Shown here: piece after piece, positions 17,671 to 27,745 of the stretch
How positions within the stretch are numbered: the stretch's first letter is position 1
How the letters are laid out: each line of letters begins with the position of its first letter
Assembly (NCBI GenBank): GCA_963778465.1
Contig: CAVZUK010000004.1
Coordinates: forward strand, 62,001 to 126,000
DNA from: CAVZBW01 sp963778465
GTDB taxonomy: Bacteria > Actinomycetota > Acidimicrobiia > Acidimicrobiales > RAAP-2
Length of the DNA: 64,000 nt
Direction of reading: 5' to 3'
The notes under the pieces: generated by a model
Told to the model about the DNA's origin: nothing
What the model saw: the letters and a program-made list of their open reading frames with translations, nothing else
Database searches by the model: none
Position numbers and translations under genes: made by a program

Positions 17671-18010
17671 GTGGCGCACATTCGGTACCGAGTAAGCGGT
17701 GTTCCGAAAGACGAGCCGACCCAAAGGGTGACGAGGCGGTTCCCGGACACAAGAGCCGGGCGGGAGGCCAAGGACGAGTTCGTGGGCGGCTTGGATCGCA
17801 AGAAGGGCATCCCTTCGCGAGCGGTTACCGAAGGCTCCTTCGTCGGACCATCCTTCCGACGTTCGAGGGCATGGCGCTGAACGCGATCACGCGTGAGTCG
17901 GTCGAGGCTTGGTACGCGATGAACCTCTGCCAGATCGAAGGTGGCGGCAAGGAGCAAGCTGAGGAGCGGCCCCTTCTGACGACGGCGACTGTCCTTGCTC
18001 CGGCCGACCT
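17671..18010 (+). pseudogene. Tyrosine recombinase (phage-type integrase) remnant
   Basis: Two frames together resemble the N-terminal arm-binding and SAM-like domains of a phage integrase. The first reads RVSGVPKDEPTQRVTRRF and GREAKDEFVGGLDRKKGI; after a shift near 17830 the second reads ILPTFEGMALNAITRESVEAW. The catalytic domain (R-HxxR-Y) is absent. Position about 125 nt after tRNA-Cys suggests an old integration event there. Confidence 0.5.
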
Positions 18011-18039
18011 CATCGACGAGAGATTCCGATCGCGAGTCC

Positions 18040-19152
18040 TCAGCCGAAGCAACCAGCGACGCTGCTGAATGGTGCGCAGTTGTCGGGGCTATTGGCAAGG
18101 ACGGGGCTGGCATCCAGGCTGACCGAGCCCGAATTGTTGAAGATGCCCCCACCGGCCGCCGCTCGCCCTGTGACGACATTGCCCGTGACGCCGCTTGCAC
18201 GCAGGGTGGCGCTCCCACTGTTGAAGATTCCTCCACCCTGACCGCTCGCACCCGGAGGGTTGACCGTGTTGTCGGACACCTGACTGGCGGTGAGGTTGAG
18301 CGTGGCGGAGCTGAAGTTCTCGATGCCGCCGCCCTGGGTCGGAAATGTGGATCCCGGCTCGCTTCGAGTGGCGGTATTGCCCTTGATTTGCGTCGAGGTG
18401 AGGGTGACGGATGCGAAGTTGGCAATCCCTCCGCCTCCCACTCCGCCTCCCCGGGCAGTGGAGGTGACCGTGTTGTCGTCCACACGGCTCGAGGTAAGGG
18501 TGACTGAACCTTGGTTGTATATGGCCCCGCCCACGCGGGCCGAGTTGTCGTCGAGACCACCACCCGTCACCCGTACCGTTCCCGTGCGGTTCATGATGGC
18601 TCCGCCAAAGTCTCCGCTGCTGTGGACGATCTGGCTGGAGGTCAAGTTGACCGTGGCGTTCGCTTCGTTCAAGATCCCGCCACCGTCAAGGAGGGCTCTG
18701 GGGTTGCCCCCCGTGAGGGTCAGGACAGTCAGGGTGAGGCTGCCTTGGTTGTCGAAGATGCGGAACGAGGGTGTGCCTGGGGCCTGGCTCCGGGCGATGG
18801 TGGCGCCATTGCCATTGACCGTGAGGGCACTCGTGACGACGGGCAGGCCATTGTCACTGTTGTCCCGGGTGGTGAGTGTGTAGGTACAACCCCCGGCCAG
18901 ACTGATGGTGCCGCCGCCATTGGCGTTGGCGGCGTTGATGGCGGCGACCAGGCCCTTGGGGCCGTACACGTCACCACAGGCGACAGAAGAGTTGGTGGCA
19001 GCGACCGCGGGGCCCGAAACGGCCACACTTGCCAGCAACACGCCACCGGAGATGCTTGCCAGCGCGCCGGCGAGGGCGATACGTCCCCCGCGACGAGCAG
19101 CTCCGTGACGAACCTTGGCGGTTCCCTTGCTCGGACTGCGCCGTCTCAGCAT
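18040..19152 (-). CDS. Secreted right-handed parallel beta-helix repeat protein
   Basis: 370 residues. Basic N-terminus and signal peptide (ALAGALASISGGVLLASVAVSG), then a domain opening with VACGDVYGPKGLVAAINAAN, then about ten repeats built on GGGIxN followed by VTLTSSxVxxNT, typical of polymorphic-outer-membrane/parallel beta-helix surface proteins. It ends DNCAPFSSVAGCFG, a cysteine-bearing tail shared with two other genes in this window. The ATG at 19150-19152 has an AAGGGG upstream. Likely extracellular; binding or carbohydrate-active roles are known for such folds, none can be assigned here. Confidence 0.8.
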   Translation of the reverse strand: MLRRRSPSKGTAKVRHGAARRGGRIALAGALASISGGVLLASVAVSGPAVAATNSSVACGDVYGPKGLVAAINAANANGGGTISLAGGCTYTLTTRDNSDNGLPVVTSALTVNGNGATIARSQAPGTPSFRIFDNQGSLTLTVLTLTGGNPRALLDGGGILNEANATVNLTSSQIVHSSGDFGGAIMNRTGTVRVTGGGLDDNSARVGGAIYNQGSVTLTSSRVDDNTVTSTARGGGVGGGGIANFASVTLTSTQIKGNTATRSEPGSTFPTQGGGIENFSSATLNLTASQVSDNTVNPPGASGQGGGIFNSGSATLRASGVTGNVVTGRAAAGGGIFNNSGSVSLDASPVLANSPDNCAPFSSVAGCFG

Positions 19153-19424
19153 GGTTGACCCCTTCCCCTCTCGGTCCCAGGTCGGGTCCGGAGCTCGCCC
19201 CCTCAAGGAGGTCGGCTACCGAATGGCCGCAGAGCCTACAGTACGGTCCCGCCTCGAACCCTGCCGGGAGAGCGTTGGCAGGACGGGGTCTCTCGCCATG
19301 GATCCACAGTCGGGCTGGTCACCTTAACGGGGCGTGATCCTCCTGTCCTGCTCAACCGAATGCTGCACACTTAGGCACAGATGTCGCGGGTTCTCGACCC
19401 CGGCGGACAGCCAGAGGGGACGAC

Positions 19425-21303
19425 ATGCATTCAGACCACGGTCGCAAGGTGATCGTCCGACGGCAAGTGGGTCGTGCAGGGTGGCAGCGCCTGGCGGCGT
19501 TCATTGCGGCCGCGGCACTGATCGGAGGAGTAGCGGGGTCGGAGGAGCCGCAGGGGCCACGAGTTCAGCCGCGTTCGCGACGTCGGCGCTGTCCGGCCCA
19601 CCGTCGGTCGGCTCGACCGAACCCAACGTCACCGCGCAGGTGGATCGTGCCCGTGACGAGACGGCGCTGGTCGAAGGGAGCGTGAACGCCCTTGGCCTCA
19701 GCTGCCCACTCAACTCCGAGCTCGAGCTCGACCTGGCCTACGTCCGCGACGCGCTGAACCAGGGGAACATCCTTGGCGCGCGGGCTCTGTTGAAGTCCTT
19801 CATGAACGAGGCCCACGCGCTCGGCCAGGTCGGCGAACTGTCATCGACCCAGGCGGCCGCCTTCAATTCGGACAGTCGCGGCCTCCTCCGATCGATCCCG
19901 TCCCAAGGACTGGTGACCAACGAGTTCCATCCGACCTCCCAGGTTCCCGCTCCGGTTCCCCACACCTGTCCCGCCACCTCGTCGGCGACCGCCGGCAGCC
20001 AGGCCAATATCCACGGCAGGCGGTCTCCCTAACTGCGGCCGAGAGCGAGCCGAACTTGGCGATCGAGGATCTCAATGAGAGCCTCCGCATTCTGGTGAAG
20101 AACGCCGTCGAGGAGGCCCCCGTGGCGGGTTTCGCCTTCGCCGCACTCGTCGAGCTGCTGTGGCCGGGCTCCGAGAGCAACAACGTCACTTGGGACGAGA
20201 TGCGCAACTATGTGAACGAGCAGATCCAACAGGCCATCGACCAACAGCTGAAGGAACATCTGCACGCGGTGCTGACCGGCCTGAGCGGGGTCCTGCACAA
20301 CTACACCGCTGCCCTCCAGGAACCAAGCGACCCGACCTTCATCAGGGAGAACTACGTCCCAGCGCTCGACCAGCTCACCGCGGCGGCTCCCGAGTTCGCC
20401 CCGGAGACTCGCCCCTACCTGGTGCTGCCCGAGTACACCCAGATCTACAACCTTCTCCTCGCCCATCTGCGCGACGGGATCCTGCACGGAGCATCCTGGG
20501 GCATCCCCCAAAGAGTCATCGACGACTACGTGCAGCAGTTCAGGTTCGACGCTGACGCCGCCTACAACCACCTCATAACGGAGTCGTCGGCCGCCGAAGC
20601 GAACCTCCCCCGGCCAACCGACCCGCTCCACTCCAACGTCCCGGCGTACAACGCCCTCGCCAACCTGAACCTGGCCCTGTATCCCGCCACCTTCGACCAG
20701 GCGTACTACTGGAAATACATGGACCCGGTCCTTTACCCGGCGAGTTGGACCCCGCCCGCTGACACCCGCATCATGTTCAGCCAGGCGTACGGCTACATGC
20801 CCAACAACGGCACTCCAGAGCTGCCAGACGTTCTCCCGCCTGCATCGATAGAGCTCTTCAGTTATCCCATCACCCACCTGACGGTCTGGGGTCAGGATCG
20901 ACTGAACGCCATCCAGGTGACCTATGCGGCCTTTGAGCCCGACCCGCCTATGGGTGCCGCGGGGGGGACCACAGATCCACCTCTGGGGGGATCCTTCGCC
21001 GTGGGGGACTCCCCGACGGACATGGGCCAGATCACCACGGTCTACGGCTGGTCCGGAGACGTGCAGCAGGGCCTCGGTTTCGTCTTCACCAAGAACGGGG
21101 CGACCGCCGACACCGGTCAGATCACCAACAACAAGCCGAACGTTCCGCCACCGAACCGTTACTCGGTCTCGCTTCCCGGCGAGGTGCTGGGCGACGTCGT
21201 GGTCAACGGCGAGTTCCCCTCGCCCTACAACAGCGCCGGGTCGACGATGTGGGGGTTCCGCTACGCCGACAGCCTCGTCGGTGCGTGTACCGACTGCAGT
21301 TGA
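19425..21303 (+). CDS. Putative secreted Cry-type pore-forming toxin with jacalin-like lectin domain, two frame breaks
   Basis: Three frames join into about 626 residues. (1) From ATG 19425, a signal peptide with AAFIAAAALIGGVAG. (2) After a break near the G4 run 19536-19539, SSAAFATSAL and a FIMAH-like helical module (LDLAYVRDALNQGNILGARA, SFMNEAHALGQVGELSS). (3) After a second break between about 19890 and 20035, a helical domain closely resembling Cry delta-endotoxin domain I: NNVTWDEMRNYVNEQIQQAI, ALDQLTAAAPEFAPET, and LPEYTQIYNLLLAHLRDG with HGASWGI, then a jacalin-like beta-prism (ITHLTVWGQDRLNAIQVTY, ITTVYGWSGDVQQGLGFVF). Canonical Cry domains II and III are absent. Domain I forms the membrane pore in known toxins; target unknown. 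Breaks may be sequence error or decay. Confidence 0.65.
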
Positions 21304-21437
21304 CCCGGATCGCGTCGGTGTTCTTGCCGACCCTTTGGCAGGGTGATGGCTCCATTCGTGACAATCCCGTCGTCGGGTGTGCTAGCCATGGGTGCTGGGC
21401 TTCGGCGCAGTCACCCCGATGAAGGGATGGTGAAGCC

Positions 21438-21701
21438 GTGTTTGTGACAGTCATCCACCGAATCCACGATCCCGAAGGCTTCCAGGCCGCCGAGGCCAAG
21501 GCACTCGAGGCTGGGCTACCTCCCCACGTTGCGTTGCCCATCCATGCGGCCACCAACGATCACGGGCTCGGTATCTGCATCTGGGAAGGCGAATCGGTCG
21601 ACGCCGTGCGCGAGGTGGTTGAAGGCGCGGTCGGACCGTGGGCGAACAACGAGTACCACGAGATGCACGTGGACGGACTGACGCCGCAGCTCGCAAAGTA
21701 G
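21438..21701 (+). CDS. Conserved hypothetical protein, small alpha/beta type
   Basis: 87 residues starting VTVIHRIHDPEGFQA with an alternating strand-helix pattern and no signal peptide or membrane helix. Conserved-looking parts include CIWEGESVDAVREVVEG and GPWANNEY. It looks like a ferredoxin-fold/dimeric barrel small protein, but no named family is recognised. GTG 21438 is the only sensible start; the following 570 nt hold only a gene remnant. Confidence 0.6.
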   Translation: MFVTVIHRIHDPEGFQAAEAKALEAGLPPHVALPIHAATNDHGLGICIWEGESVDAVREVVEGAVGPWANNEYHEMHVDGLTPQLAK

Positions 21702-21757
21702 CTGGCTCATCGCGGCGACCCGTACCGCCGCGCGAGAGTCGCGCCGGTCGACAAGAG

Positions 21758-21950
21758 ATGGTCGATGGCGACGCCTTGTTCGTGTTGATTGGCGCTGACC
21801 CACATACCGATTGGTTGCGTCCGGAGATCGCGAGAGACCCGAGTGGATTCCTGCTCACGGGCGAAGAGCTCCCGGACCGGATCGGGCCGGGGACTGCGAG
21901 CAGACTTCTACGCTCGGGGCTCCAGAACGGTGACGAGCTCGCCCGCGCAT
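21758..21950 (+). pseudogene. Remnant of a thioredoxin-reductase-like flavoprotein
   Basis: ALFVLIGADPHTDWLRPEIA followed by DPSGFLLTGEEL matches the NAD(P)-binding end of the regulator-fused thioredoxin reductase family, where it precedes the ETSVPGVFAVGDV segment. Here a further frame carries only EQTSTLGA before decay. No FAD-binding part is present. The rest of the 21702-22273 gap shows no other gene. Confidence 0.45.
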
Positions 21951-22273
21951 CTTCCGAGTCGACAGCCAGAGGGTCTACACCCGTGGACGCCCGCTCGGCC
22001 ACGGGCCATTACCGACTGGGGGGCAGTGAATCGGATGCCCCTCTCGCTCAAGCAAACGATACCGAAGAAACCGGAGGCACCGCCAGGCTCGATTTTGAAG
22101 CTTTTAAACGCTTCGAGCACCGCTTGTGCGTCCCTCCGTGGGGGACTTTGAGGGTTTCCGCCGAGGTCGCCATTTCGTCGTATGCAGCAGCTCAGCTCAG
22201 TCGTGCAGAGCCCCGCCGCGCAAGGCGGTTTTCCTAGTAGTTTCTCAGCTGCTTCTCGGGAAGGGGGAGAGAG

Positions 22274-23585
22274 ATGAAGGTCATTTCAATCGGGAGACTC
22301 GCGCTCGGAGTCAGTGCGGGATTGGTGGGGTTGGCCGTGGCACCAGCTGCATTGGTTTCGGCTGCACCGACCATCAACGTGCCTTGCAATCCGGCGGCGC
22401 TGATTGCGGCTATCACCACGGCCAATGGCGCAGGCGGGGGCACGCTCAACCTGGCGACGGGCTGCACCTATACCCTCACCGCCGTCAACAACTCGACGAC
22501 GATCCCGATGCTTGGCGTGAGTGCGAACGGGCTACCGGTCGTTACGAAGCCCATCACCATCACGGGCCAGAACGCGACCATCACCCGTAGCACGACCGCC
22601 CCGGACTTCCGTCTCTTCGAGGTCGACGGACCTGGGGGCAACCTGACGCTGAATGGCATTGGCCTGACCGAAGGGAACGCCGTCGTCGGCGGAGCGCTGT
22701 TCAACGTCGAAGGGTCCGTCACCCTCAACTCCGTGCGAGTTCTCAACAACACGGCCGCCATGGGCGGCGGCGGCCTGGCGAGCGGCGTCGTCGACCCCAC
22801 GCACCTCGGTCCCATCGGGACGTTGACCCTCAACTCGACGATCGTGAGCGGTAATACCGCGGCAGGGTGGCGGTGGAGGAGGCATCCTGAACCACGCCGG
22901 CACGACGACGCTCAACAACAGCATCGTGTCCAACAACACCTCGGGCGGAGGTGGCGGTGGCATCGCCAGTGGACCCGGCAACGGCGGAACCGCTGGGAGC
23001 AGCACCCTGAACCTCAATCAGAGCCAGGTGACCGACAACACCTCAAACGGTGGACCCATGGCCGGCGCGGGTGGGATCGCCAACGGCGGGGTCGCGACGC
23101 TCAGTTTCAGCCAGGTTGACGGCAACAATGCCCCAGGAGCCTCCGGTGGCGGAATCCTCAACCACGGGACGATGACCCTCACGAATAGCCAGGTCAATAC
23201 GAACACGGCCAATAACGACGGCAACGGGGACCAGGGCGACGGCGGTGGCATCGCCAACCTGAACCTTGACCTGGTGACGATGGGCATCACCTCGCCGAGC
23301 GGGGTGTTGACCATCCAAGGAAGTAGTCAGGTCCAGAACAACCAAGCGTCTGGCGTGGGTGGCGGCATCGCTTCCGTGGGGATCGCCACCGATGGTTCGC
23401 CCACCGCACCGGCAGGGCACCTGACGTTGAAGGGCGTACTCATCACCGGCAACAGCGCCGGAGTAACCGGTGGGGGCATCTTCACCGTCGCTGGTAGCCC
23501 GATCACGGCTTCGGGAAACACGATCAATAGGAACACGCCCAACAACTGCTTCCCGCCCGGTTCAGTTCCGGGGTGCGTTGGCTAG
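22274..23585 (+). CDS. Secreted right-handed parallel beta-helix repeat protein, one frameshift
   Basis: Paralogue of the gene at 18.0-19.2 kb. Signal peptide (LALGVSAGLVGLAVAPAALV), opening VPCNPAALIAAITTAN, then beta-helix repeats of the GGGIxN / LTLNxSxVxxNTA type, ending PNNCFPPGSVPGCVG. The frame is lost at the G3 run 22865-22867; removing one G joins IVSGNTAA to GGGGGGILNHAGTTTLN, giving about 436 residues. GGGAGAGAG precedes the ATG. Probably an exported surface or extracellular protein. Confidence 0.78.
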
Positions 23586-23634
23586 GTCGGTTGATCAGTA
23601 GCGATCGGCCATTGGGGATACTGAGGGACAGCCA

Positions 23635-23668
23635 CGAAGGTCCGGGTGCTTCGGTGCCCGGACCTTCG
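23635..23668. terminator. Strong hairpin after the second beta-helix gene
   Basis: CGAAGGTCCGGG and CCCGGACCTTCG form a 12-bp perfect stem that continues through two wobble pairs to a C-UUCG-G tetraloop. It lies between converging genes (beta-helix and pstS-like) and could stop both; no T-tract. Confidence 0.65.
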
Positions 23669-23785
23669 TCGCGTGCGGATGTTCGGACCGCTAGCTCGGC
23701 GCTCTGGCTGGAGAGCCGCTCCGGGAGGTGCAACAGGGTCAGGCACAGCAAGCGTTTGGGCTCGCACCTCGACCGCTGCGGGTCG

Positions 23786-24922
23786 TCACGACGCCAACAA
23801 GGACTTTCCCGACGAACTGACGACCTGACTCAATGCCGAGCGGGCAAGTGCCCGGATGTTCGAGGGTAGAGGGACGTAGCCAGCTTGGGCGGCGTAGGAC
23901 TGACCGGAGTGGGTCAACCAGTCGAGAAGCTGCACGAGCGCATGTCCTGACCTGCTGTCGGATTGGTTCTTGTAGAGCAACGCCCAGCTGTAGCCCACGA
24001 TCGGGTAAGCGAGGGCTCCGGGCTGGTCCACGATGGAGAAGTCTTTGGCGCTCACATCGGGCTTCTGCGCCGCCGCGGTGGCGATATTGGCGGCGAAGGG
24101 CGTGACGTAACGGCCGGCGCGATTGCGAATGGCGGCAAATCCGAGGAGGGTGTCGCTCGTATACGACCGCTCGACATAGCCGATCGCCCCGGTCGTGTGG
24201 GCGACGATGGAAGCAACTCCGGCGTTGCCGTCGCCTCCGAGGCCGACGGGCCAGTTGATGCTCCGTCCTACACCGAGGCTCGAGCTCCAGGCTGAGCTGA
24301 CGGCGGCGAGGTAGTCGCTGAAGATGTAGGTCGTTCCGCTCCCATCCGAACGATGGACGACGATGATCCCCAGGTTCGGGATGTTGATGTTGGGGTTCAA
24401 GGCCCGGATCGCCGGTGCATCCCAGTTCGTGATCTTCCCCCGGAAGATGTCGGCGATGATCGGCCCGGTCAGGCGGAGGCCAGAACCCACACCCAGGAGG
24501 TTGTAGGCCACCACTTCGGCGCCCAGATCCACCGGCACCTGGACAGTGGGCCCTCCCTGACTTGCCGCCTGCTCCGCGCTGGTCATCGGGACGTCTGATG
24601 CACCGAAGTCGACCTTGTTGCCTTGGAAGTCCTGGATTCCGTCGCTACTGCCAACGGCCGCGTAGTTCACGGCGACCGACCGGTTGAGGCGGTGATAGGC
24701 GGGGAAAGCCAGACTGAAGAACGGCTCATCGAAGGTCGATCCAGCTCCCGAGAGGGTCGTCGTTGTCGAAGGAGTCTGCGTCGTCGTCTGAGCGCCCACG
24801 TTGACGCTGCCGAGGAGCAGCGAGGCCCCCGCCAGGGTGCAAAGGAGCGCGCTGGTCGCAGCTCGCCCAACCTTCGATCGTCGGGCCCCGCAATTCGGAG
24901 ACGTTGGTAGCAATTGCCTCAC
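23786..24922 (-). CDS. pstS: PstS-type phosphate (or arsenate) ABC transporter binding protein, copy 1
   Basis: 378 residues. Export signal TSALLCTLAGASLLLGSV without a lipobox cysteine, then GAGSTFDEPFF, SSDGIQDFQ, DFGASDVPM and HRSDGSGTTYIFSDYL, the residue groups that bind the oxyanion in PstS. The GTG at 24920-24922 is 4 nt after the oxidoreductase stop, so the gene is probably the last of the arsI-aquaporin-oxidoreductase operon. That context raises the possibility that it binds arsenate or discriminates phosphate from it. A second pstS is at 29.9 kb. Confidence 0.88.
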   Translation of the reverse strand: MRQLLPTSPNCGARRSKVGRAATSALLCTLAGASLLLGSVNVGAQTTTQTPSTTTTLSGAGSTFDEPFFSLAFPAYHRLNRSVAVNYAAVGSSDGIQDFQGNKVDFGASDVPMTSAEQAASQGGPTVQVPVDLGAEVVAYNLLGVGSGLRLTGPIIADIFRGKITNWDAPAIRALNPNINIPNLGIIVVHRSDGSGTTYIFSDYLAAVSSAWSSSLGVGRSINWPVGLGGDGNAGVASIVAHTTGAIGYVERSYTSDTLLGFAAIRNRAGRYVTPFAANIATAAAQKPDVSAKDFSIVDQPGALAYPIVGYSWALLYKNQSDSRSGHALVQLLDWLTHSGQSYAAQAGYVPLPSNIRALARSALSQVVSSSGKSLLAS

Positions 24923-24926
24923 CTCA

Positions 24927-26316
24927 TCAGAGGGCCTGGCGGACCCACGCTTGTGCGCCGGCTTGCACGGCATCCCAGGGGCTTCCCAAGGGCGGCGTGT
25001 AGGAGAGATCGAGGTCGCTTACCTCGTCGATCGTCATGCCGTGGAAGATGGCGGTCGCGGCGATGTCGATCCGCTTGGCGATCTCGGCATGACGGTGGCC
25101 GAAGAGCTGGACGCCGAGGAGCCGTCCCGTCGTCCTCTCCCCGGTGAAGCGCATGGCGATGCGGTGGCTTCCCGGGTAGTAGGCCTTGTGGTCGTCGGCC
25201 TGGTGCCCGATGGTGATGGGTTCCAAACCGGCGGCCCTTGCCTCGTGGTCCCGTAGGCCGGTGCGGGCCGCCGCCATCTCGAAGATCTTGACCACCTGGG
25301 TGCCCAGACTGCCGGCGAACTCTCGATGTCCGCCGAGGGCGTTCTCCCCGGCGACCCGGCCCTGCTTGTGGGCGGTGGTGCCGAGCGGCAGGTAGGTCTC
25401 CCCGAGGAGCCGGTGATAGGTCACGACGCAGTCCCCGGCGGCGAAGACGTCGGGCAGGTTGGTCCGCATCTCACGGTCCACCTCGATGGCCCCCTTGGCG
25501 CCGAGATTGGCCCCGGCGGAGCGGGCCAGTTCGACGTCCGGGCGTACGCCGACCACCACCAGGACCACATCCGCGTCCCGATGCACCTCGCCACCGGGCC
25601 CCTCGCCGATCACCTGGAGCCGACCCGCGGCACCGCTCGGAGCTTGGACGATGTGCTTGACCACGGTTTCGGTCAAGATTTCGACCCCGTGCGCCTCGAG
25701 CTCGGCTCGCACCAGAGTCCCCAGTTCTGGGTCGACGGTGGGCAGGACCTCCGGGAGCTGTTCGACCTGGGTCACCGACAGGCCACGGATCGTCAGGGCG
25801 TCGGCCATCTCGAGACCGATGTAGCCGCCACCGACGATCACCGCCCGCTCGGGAGAGGACTCCTCCAGCGACTTCATGACCGCGAAGGTGTCGCCCATGG
25901 AATGCAGGAGGTGGACGCCGTCTTCGGGCCCGAGGGGCCCGGGCCCTTCCAGACCACCGATCGGCGGGCGGAAGGGCAGGGCGCCGGTGGCGACCACCAG
26001 CTGGTCGTACGCCAAGACCTCTTGGACCCCAGCGGGTCCGGCGACCTCCAGCTTGTGGCCCTCCCCGTCGATCCGTTGGGCCAGTGTGTCGAGCCGAAGA
26101 GTCATCCCGGTTGCCTCGAGATCGGCCACCGTTCGGTGCGCCAGGTTCTGCCACCGAGGCACCTCACCGGATACGTAATAGGGGATGCCGCAGATCGAGA
26201 AGTTCGGGTAGCGATCGGCCACTACGACCGTCACCTCGGCACGGTCATCGAGCTCTCGGGCTCGCAGGGCCGCGCTCGATCCCCCCGTCACTGCCGCCGA
26301 TGGCCACGAGGTGCAT
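24927..26316 (-). CDS. CoA-disulfide-reductase-like FAD/NAD(P)-dependent oxidoreductase, one frameshift
   Basis: About 462 residues after correction. It begins MHLVAIGGSDGG; the C6 run 26281-26286 then breaks the frame before SSAALRARELD. The single active-site cysteine is in NFSICGIPYYVSG, as in CoA-disulfide reductases and NADH oxidases, followed by a second dinucleotide motif IVGGGYIGLEMA and the FAD motif VFAAGDC. The dimerisation domain is complete. The ATG at 26314-26316 has GGGAGGAAC upstream. It sits between the aquaporin and pstS in an arsenic operon, where it could supply thiol reduction; that role is inferred. Confidence 0.82.
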
Positions 26317-26332
26317 CGTCCGTTCCTCCCGA

Positions 26333-27163
26333 TTAGGCGTCCGCGGAGGCCGGGCCGGCGTCGCCGGTCTCCTCCGACGGGGTCGTGTGGGTTGTGAAGC
26401 GTTGCTGCGAGGGGACTTTTCCGTTCCCAGGTGGCTCAGGGCCGTCCCGAGGCTCCTCGTGGTGGGGAAACACCATGTCGGAGGCTTCTGCCGGGGTGAC
26501 GTCGGGGTACAGCACCTTCACCGCCACGAAGGCCAAGAGGCCACCGACGACTTGGGCTGCGATGAACACGGGGGCCGAAGCCGGAGCGATGCCGGCAAAG
26601 GTGTTCGAGAACATCCGCCCGACGGTGATGGCGGGATTGGCAAAGCTCGTCGAGCTGGTGAAGAAGTAGGCAGCTCCGATATAAGCCCCGACGGCTGCCG
26701 GCGCCATGCGGCTGCGTCCCGTGCGGGCCAAGGCCACGATGACAAGGATCAAGCCCATAGTGGCCACGATCTCGGAGAGAAAGTGCGGACCACTCGCCCG
26801 ATCGTGCGTCGAGATGCTCACGGCCGCCTTCGAGAACATGACGTTGGCCACGACCGCCCCGCTAACACAGCCCGCCACCTGGGCGGGCAGGTAAGCCGCA
26901 GCGTCTCGCCAGGAGAGACCACCGAAGCCTGCATCGACGAAGGAGACGACCGGGTTGAAGTGGGCTCCCGAGATGCCTCCGAACATCAAGATGATGGCGA
27001 AGAGCCCAGCGGCGGTGGCTGCAGCGTTTTCGAAGAGCTGCAGGCCCGTGTCGCCTGGGGAGAGCTGCTGTGCGGCGATACCCGAACCGATCACGATGGC
27101 CGCCAGAAAGGCGCTTCCGAGAAACTCGGCAACCAGACGGCGCCAAAGCGGAGGTTCGGTCAT
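26333..27163 (-). CDS. MIP-family aquaglyceroporin (arsenite channel candidate)
   Basis: 276 residues with six membrane helices and two half-helix loops: SGAHFNPVVSF (NPV in place of NPA) and TSFANPAITVGRMF. A charged tail of about 45 residues follows. In arsenic operons such AqpS-like channels let arsenite leave the cell down its gradient. It lies between arsI and the disulfide reductase, all on one strand with short gaps; the ATG at 27161-27163 is the first good start after the arsI stop. Confidence 0.88.
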   Translation of the reverse strand: MTEPPLWRRLVAEFLGSAFLAAIVIGSGIAAQQLSPGDTGLQLFENAAATAAGLFAIILMFGGISGAHFNPVVSFVDAGFGGLSWRDAAAYLPAQVAGCVSGAVVANVMFSKAAVSISTHDRASGPHFLSEIVATMGLILVIVALARTGRSRMAPAAVGAYIGAAYFFTSSTSFANPAITVGRMFSNTFAGIAPASAPVFIAAQVVGGLLAFVAVKVLYPDVTPAEASDMVFPHHEEPRDGPEPPGNGKVPSQQRFTTHTTPSEETGDAGPASADA

Positions 27164-27201
27164 CGCTCGGTTGGGAAACTCAAAGAGGCCGAGGCCGACG
27201 T

Positions 27202-27666
27202 TCAGCAACAGGACGGCCCGGCCACCGCCAGATCGGGCCGGCTGGCACAACAGGCCGCTTCGCCCGCCTCGGCGGAGCGGAGCTCACCGGGCGGCATCTC
27301 GGCGTCGGCGAGGACCGTGTAGATCTCCCACGGCTCCCCACCCGGGCCGTCCACCCACACCTTGTCCTGCAGGGCATAGCAGCAGGCCACGTTGTCCTCG
27401 GTCGCCGTCGCCAGCTCGTTCTTGGACAGCCTCGCTTCAGCAGCGGCCACTTCCTCGGGCGTTTCGACCTCTACCCCGAGATGGTTGAGCGAGCCGGGAG
27501 TGGCGTTGGTGTTCTCGATCAGCACCAGCTTGAGGGGAGGATCGGCCACCGCGAAGTTCGCGTAGCCCGGACGTACCTTGGCGGGGCTGGTAGCGAAGAG
27601 CTTCGAGTAGAAGTCGATAGCCTCGTCGAGGTCAGTGACGTTGAGGGCAAGCTGGACGCGGGACAT
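27202..27666 (-). CDS. arsI: ArsI/CadI-family C-As lyase (VOC metalloenzyme)
   Basis: 154 residues of the vicinal oxygen chelate fold. ArsI cleaves the C-As bond of trivalent methylarsenicals. The arsenic-binding cysteine pair is in ATEDNVACCYALQDKVWV; Fe-ligand candidates are His in SLNHLGVEV and Glu in EPWEIYTV. The tail adds two more Cys-Cys pairs (AACC and PSCC). First gene of the minus-strand operon and divergent from arsR across a shared promoter region. The ATG is at 27664-27666. Confidence 0.9.
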   Translation of the reverse strand: MSRVQLALNVTDLDEAIDFYSKLFATSPAKVRPGYANFAVADPPLKLVLIENTNATPGSLNHLGVEVETPEEVAAAEARLSKNELATATEDNVACCYALQDKVWVDGPGGEPWEIYTVLADAEMPPGELRSAEAGEAACCASRPDLAVAGPSCC

Positions 27667-27745
27667 CGTTTCGGACTCCTGTCACTCGGAGGCGAACGCC
27701 GCCCTCTGGGGCAGATATTCACCTCTGTCTATATCTCAGCATGCT

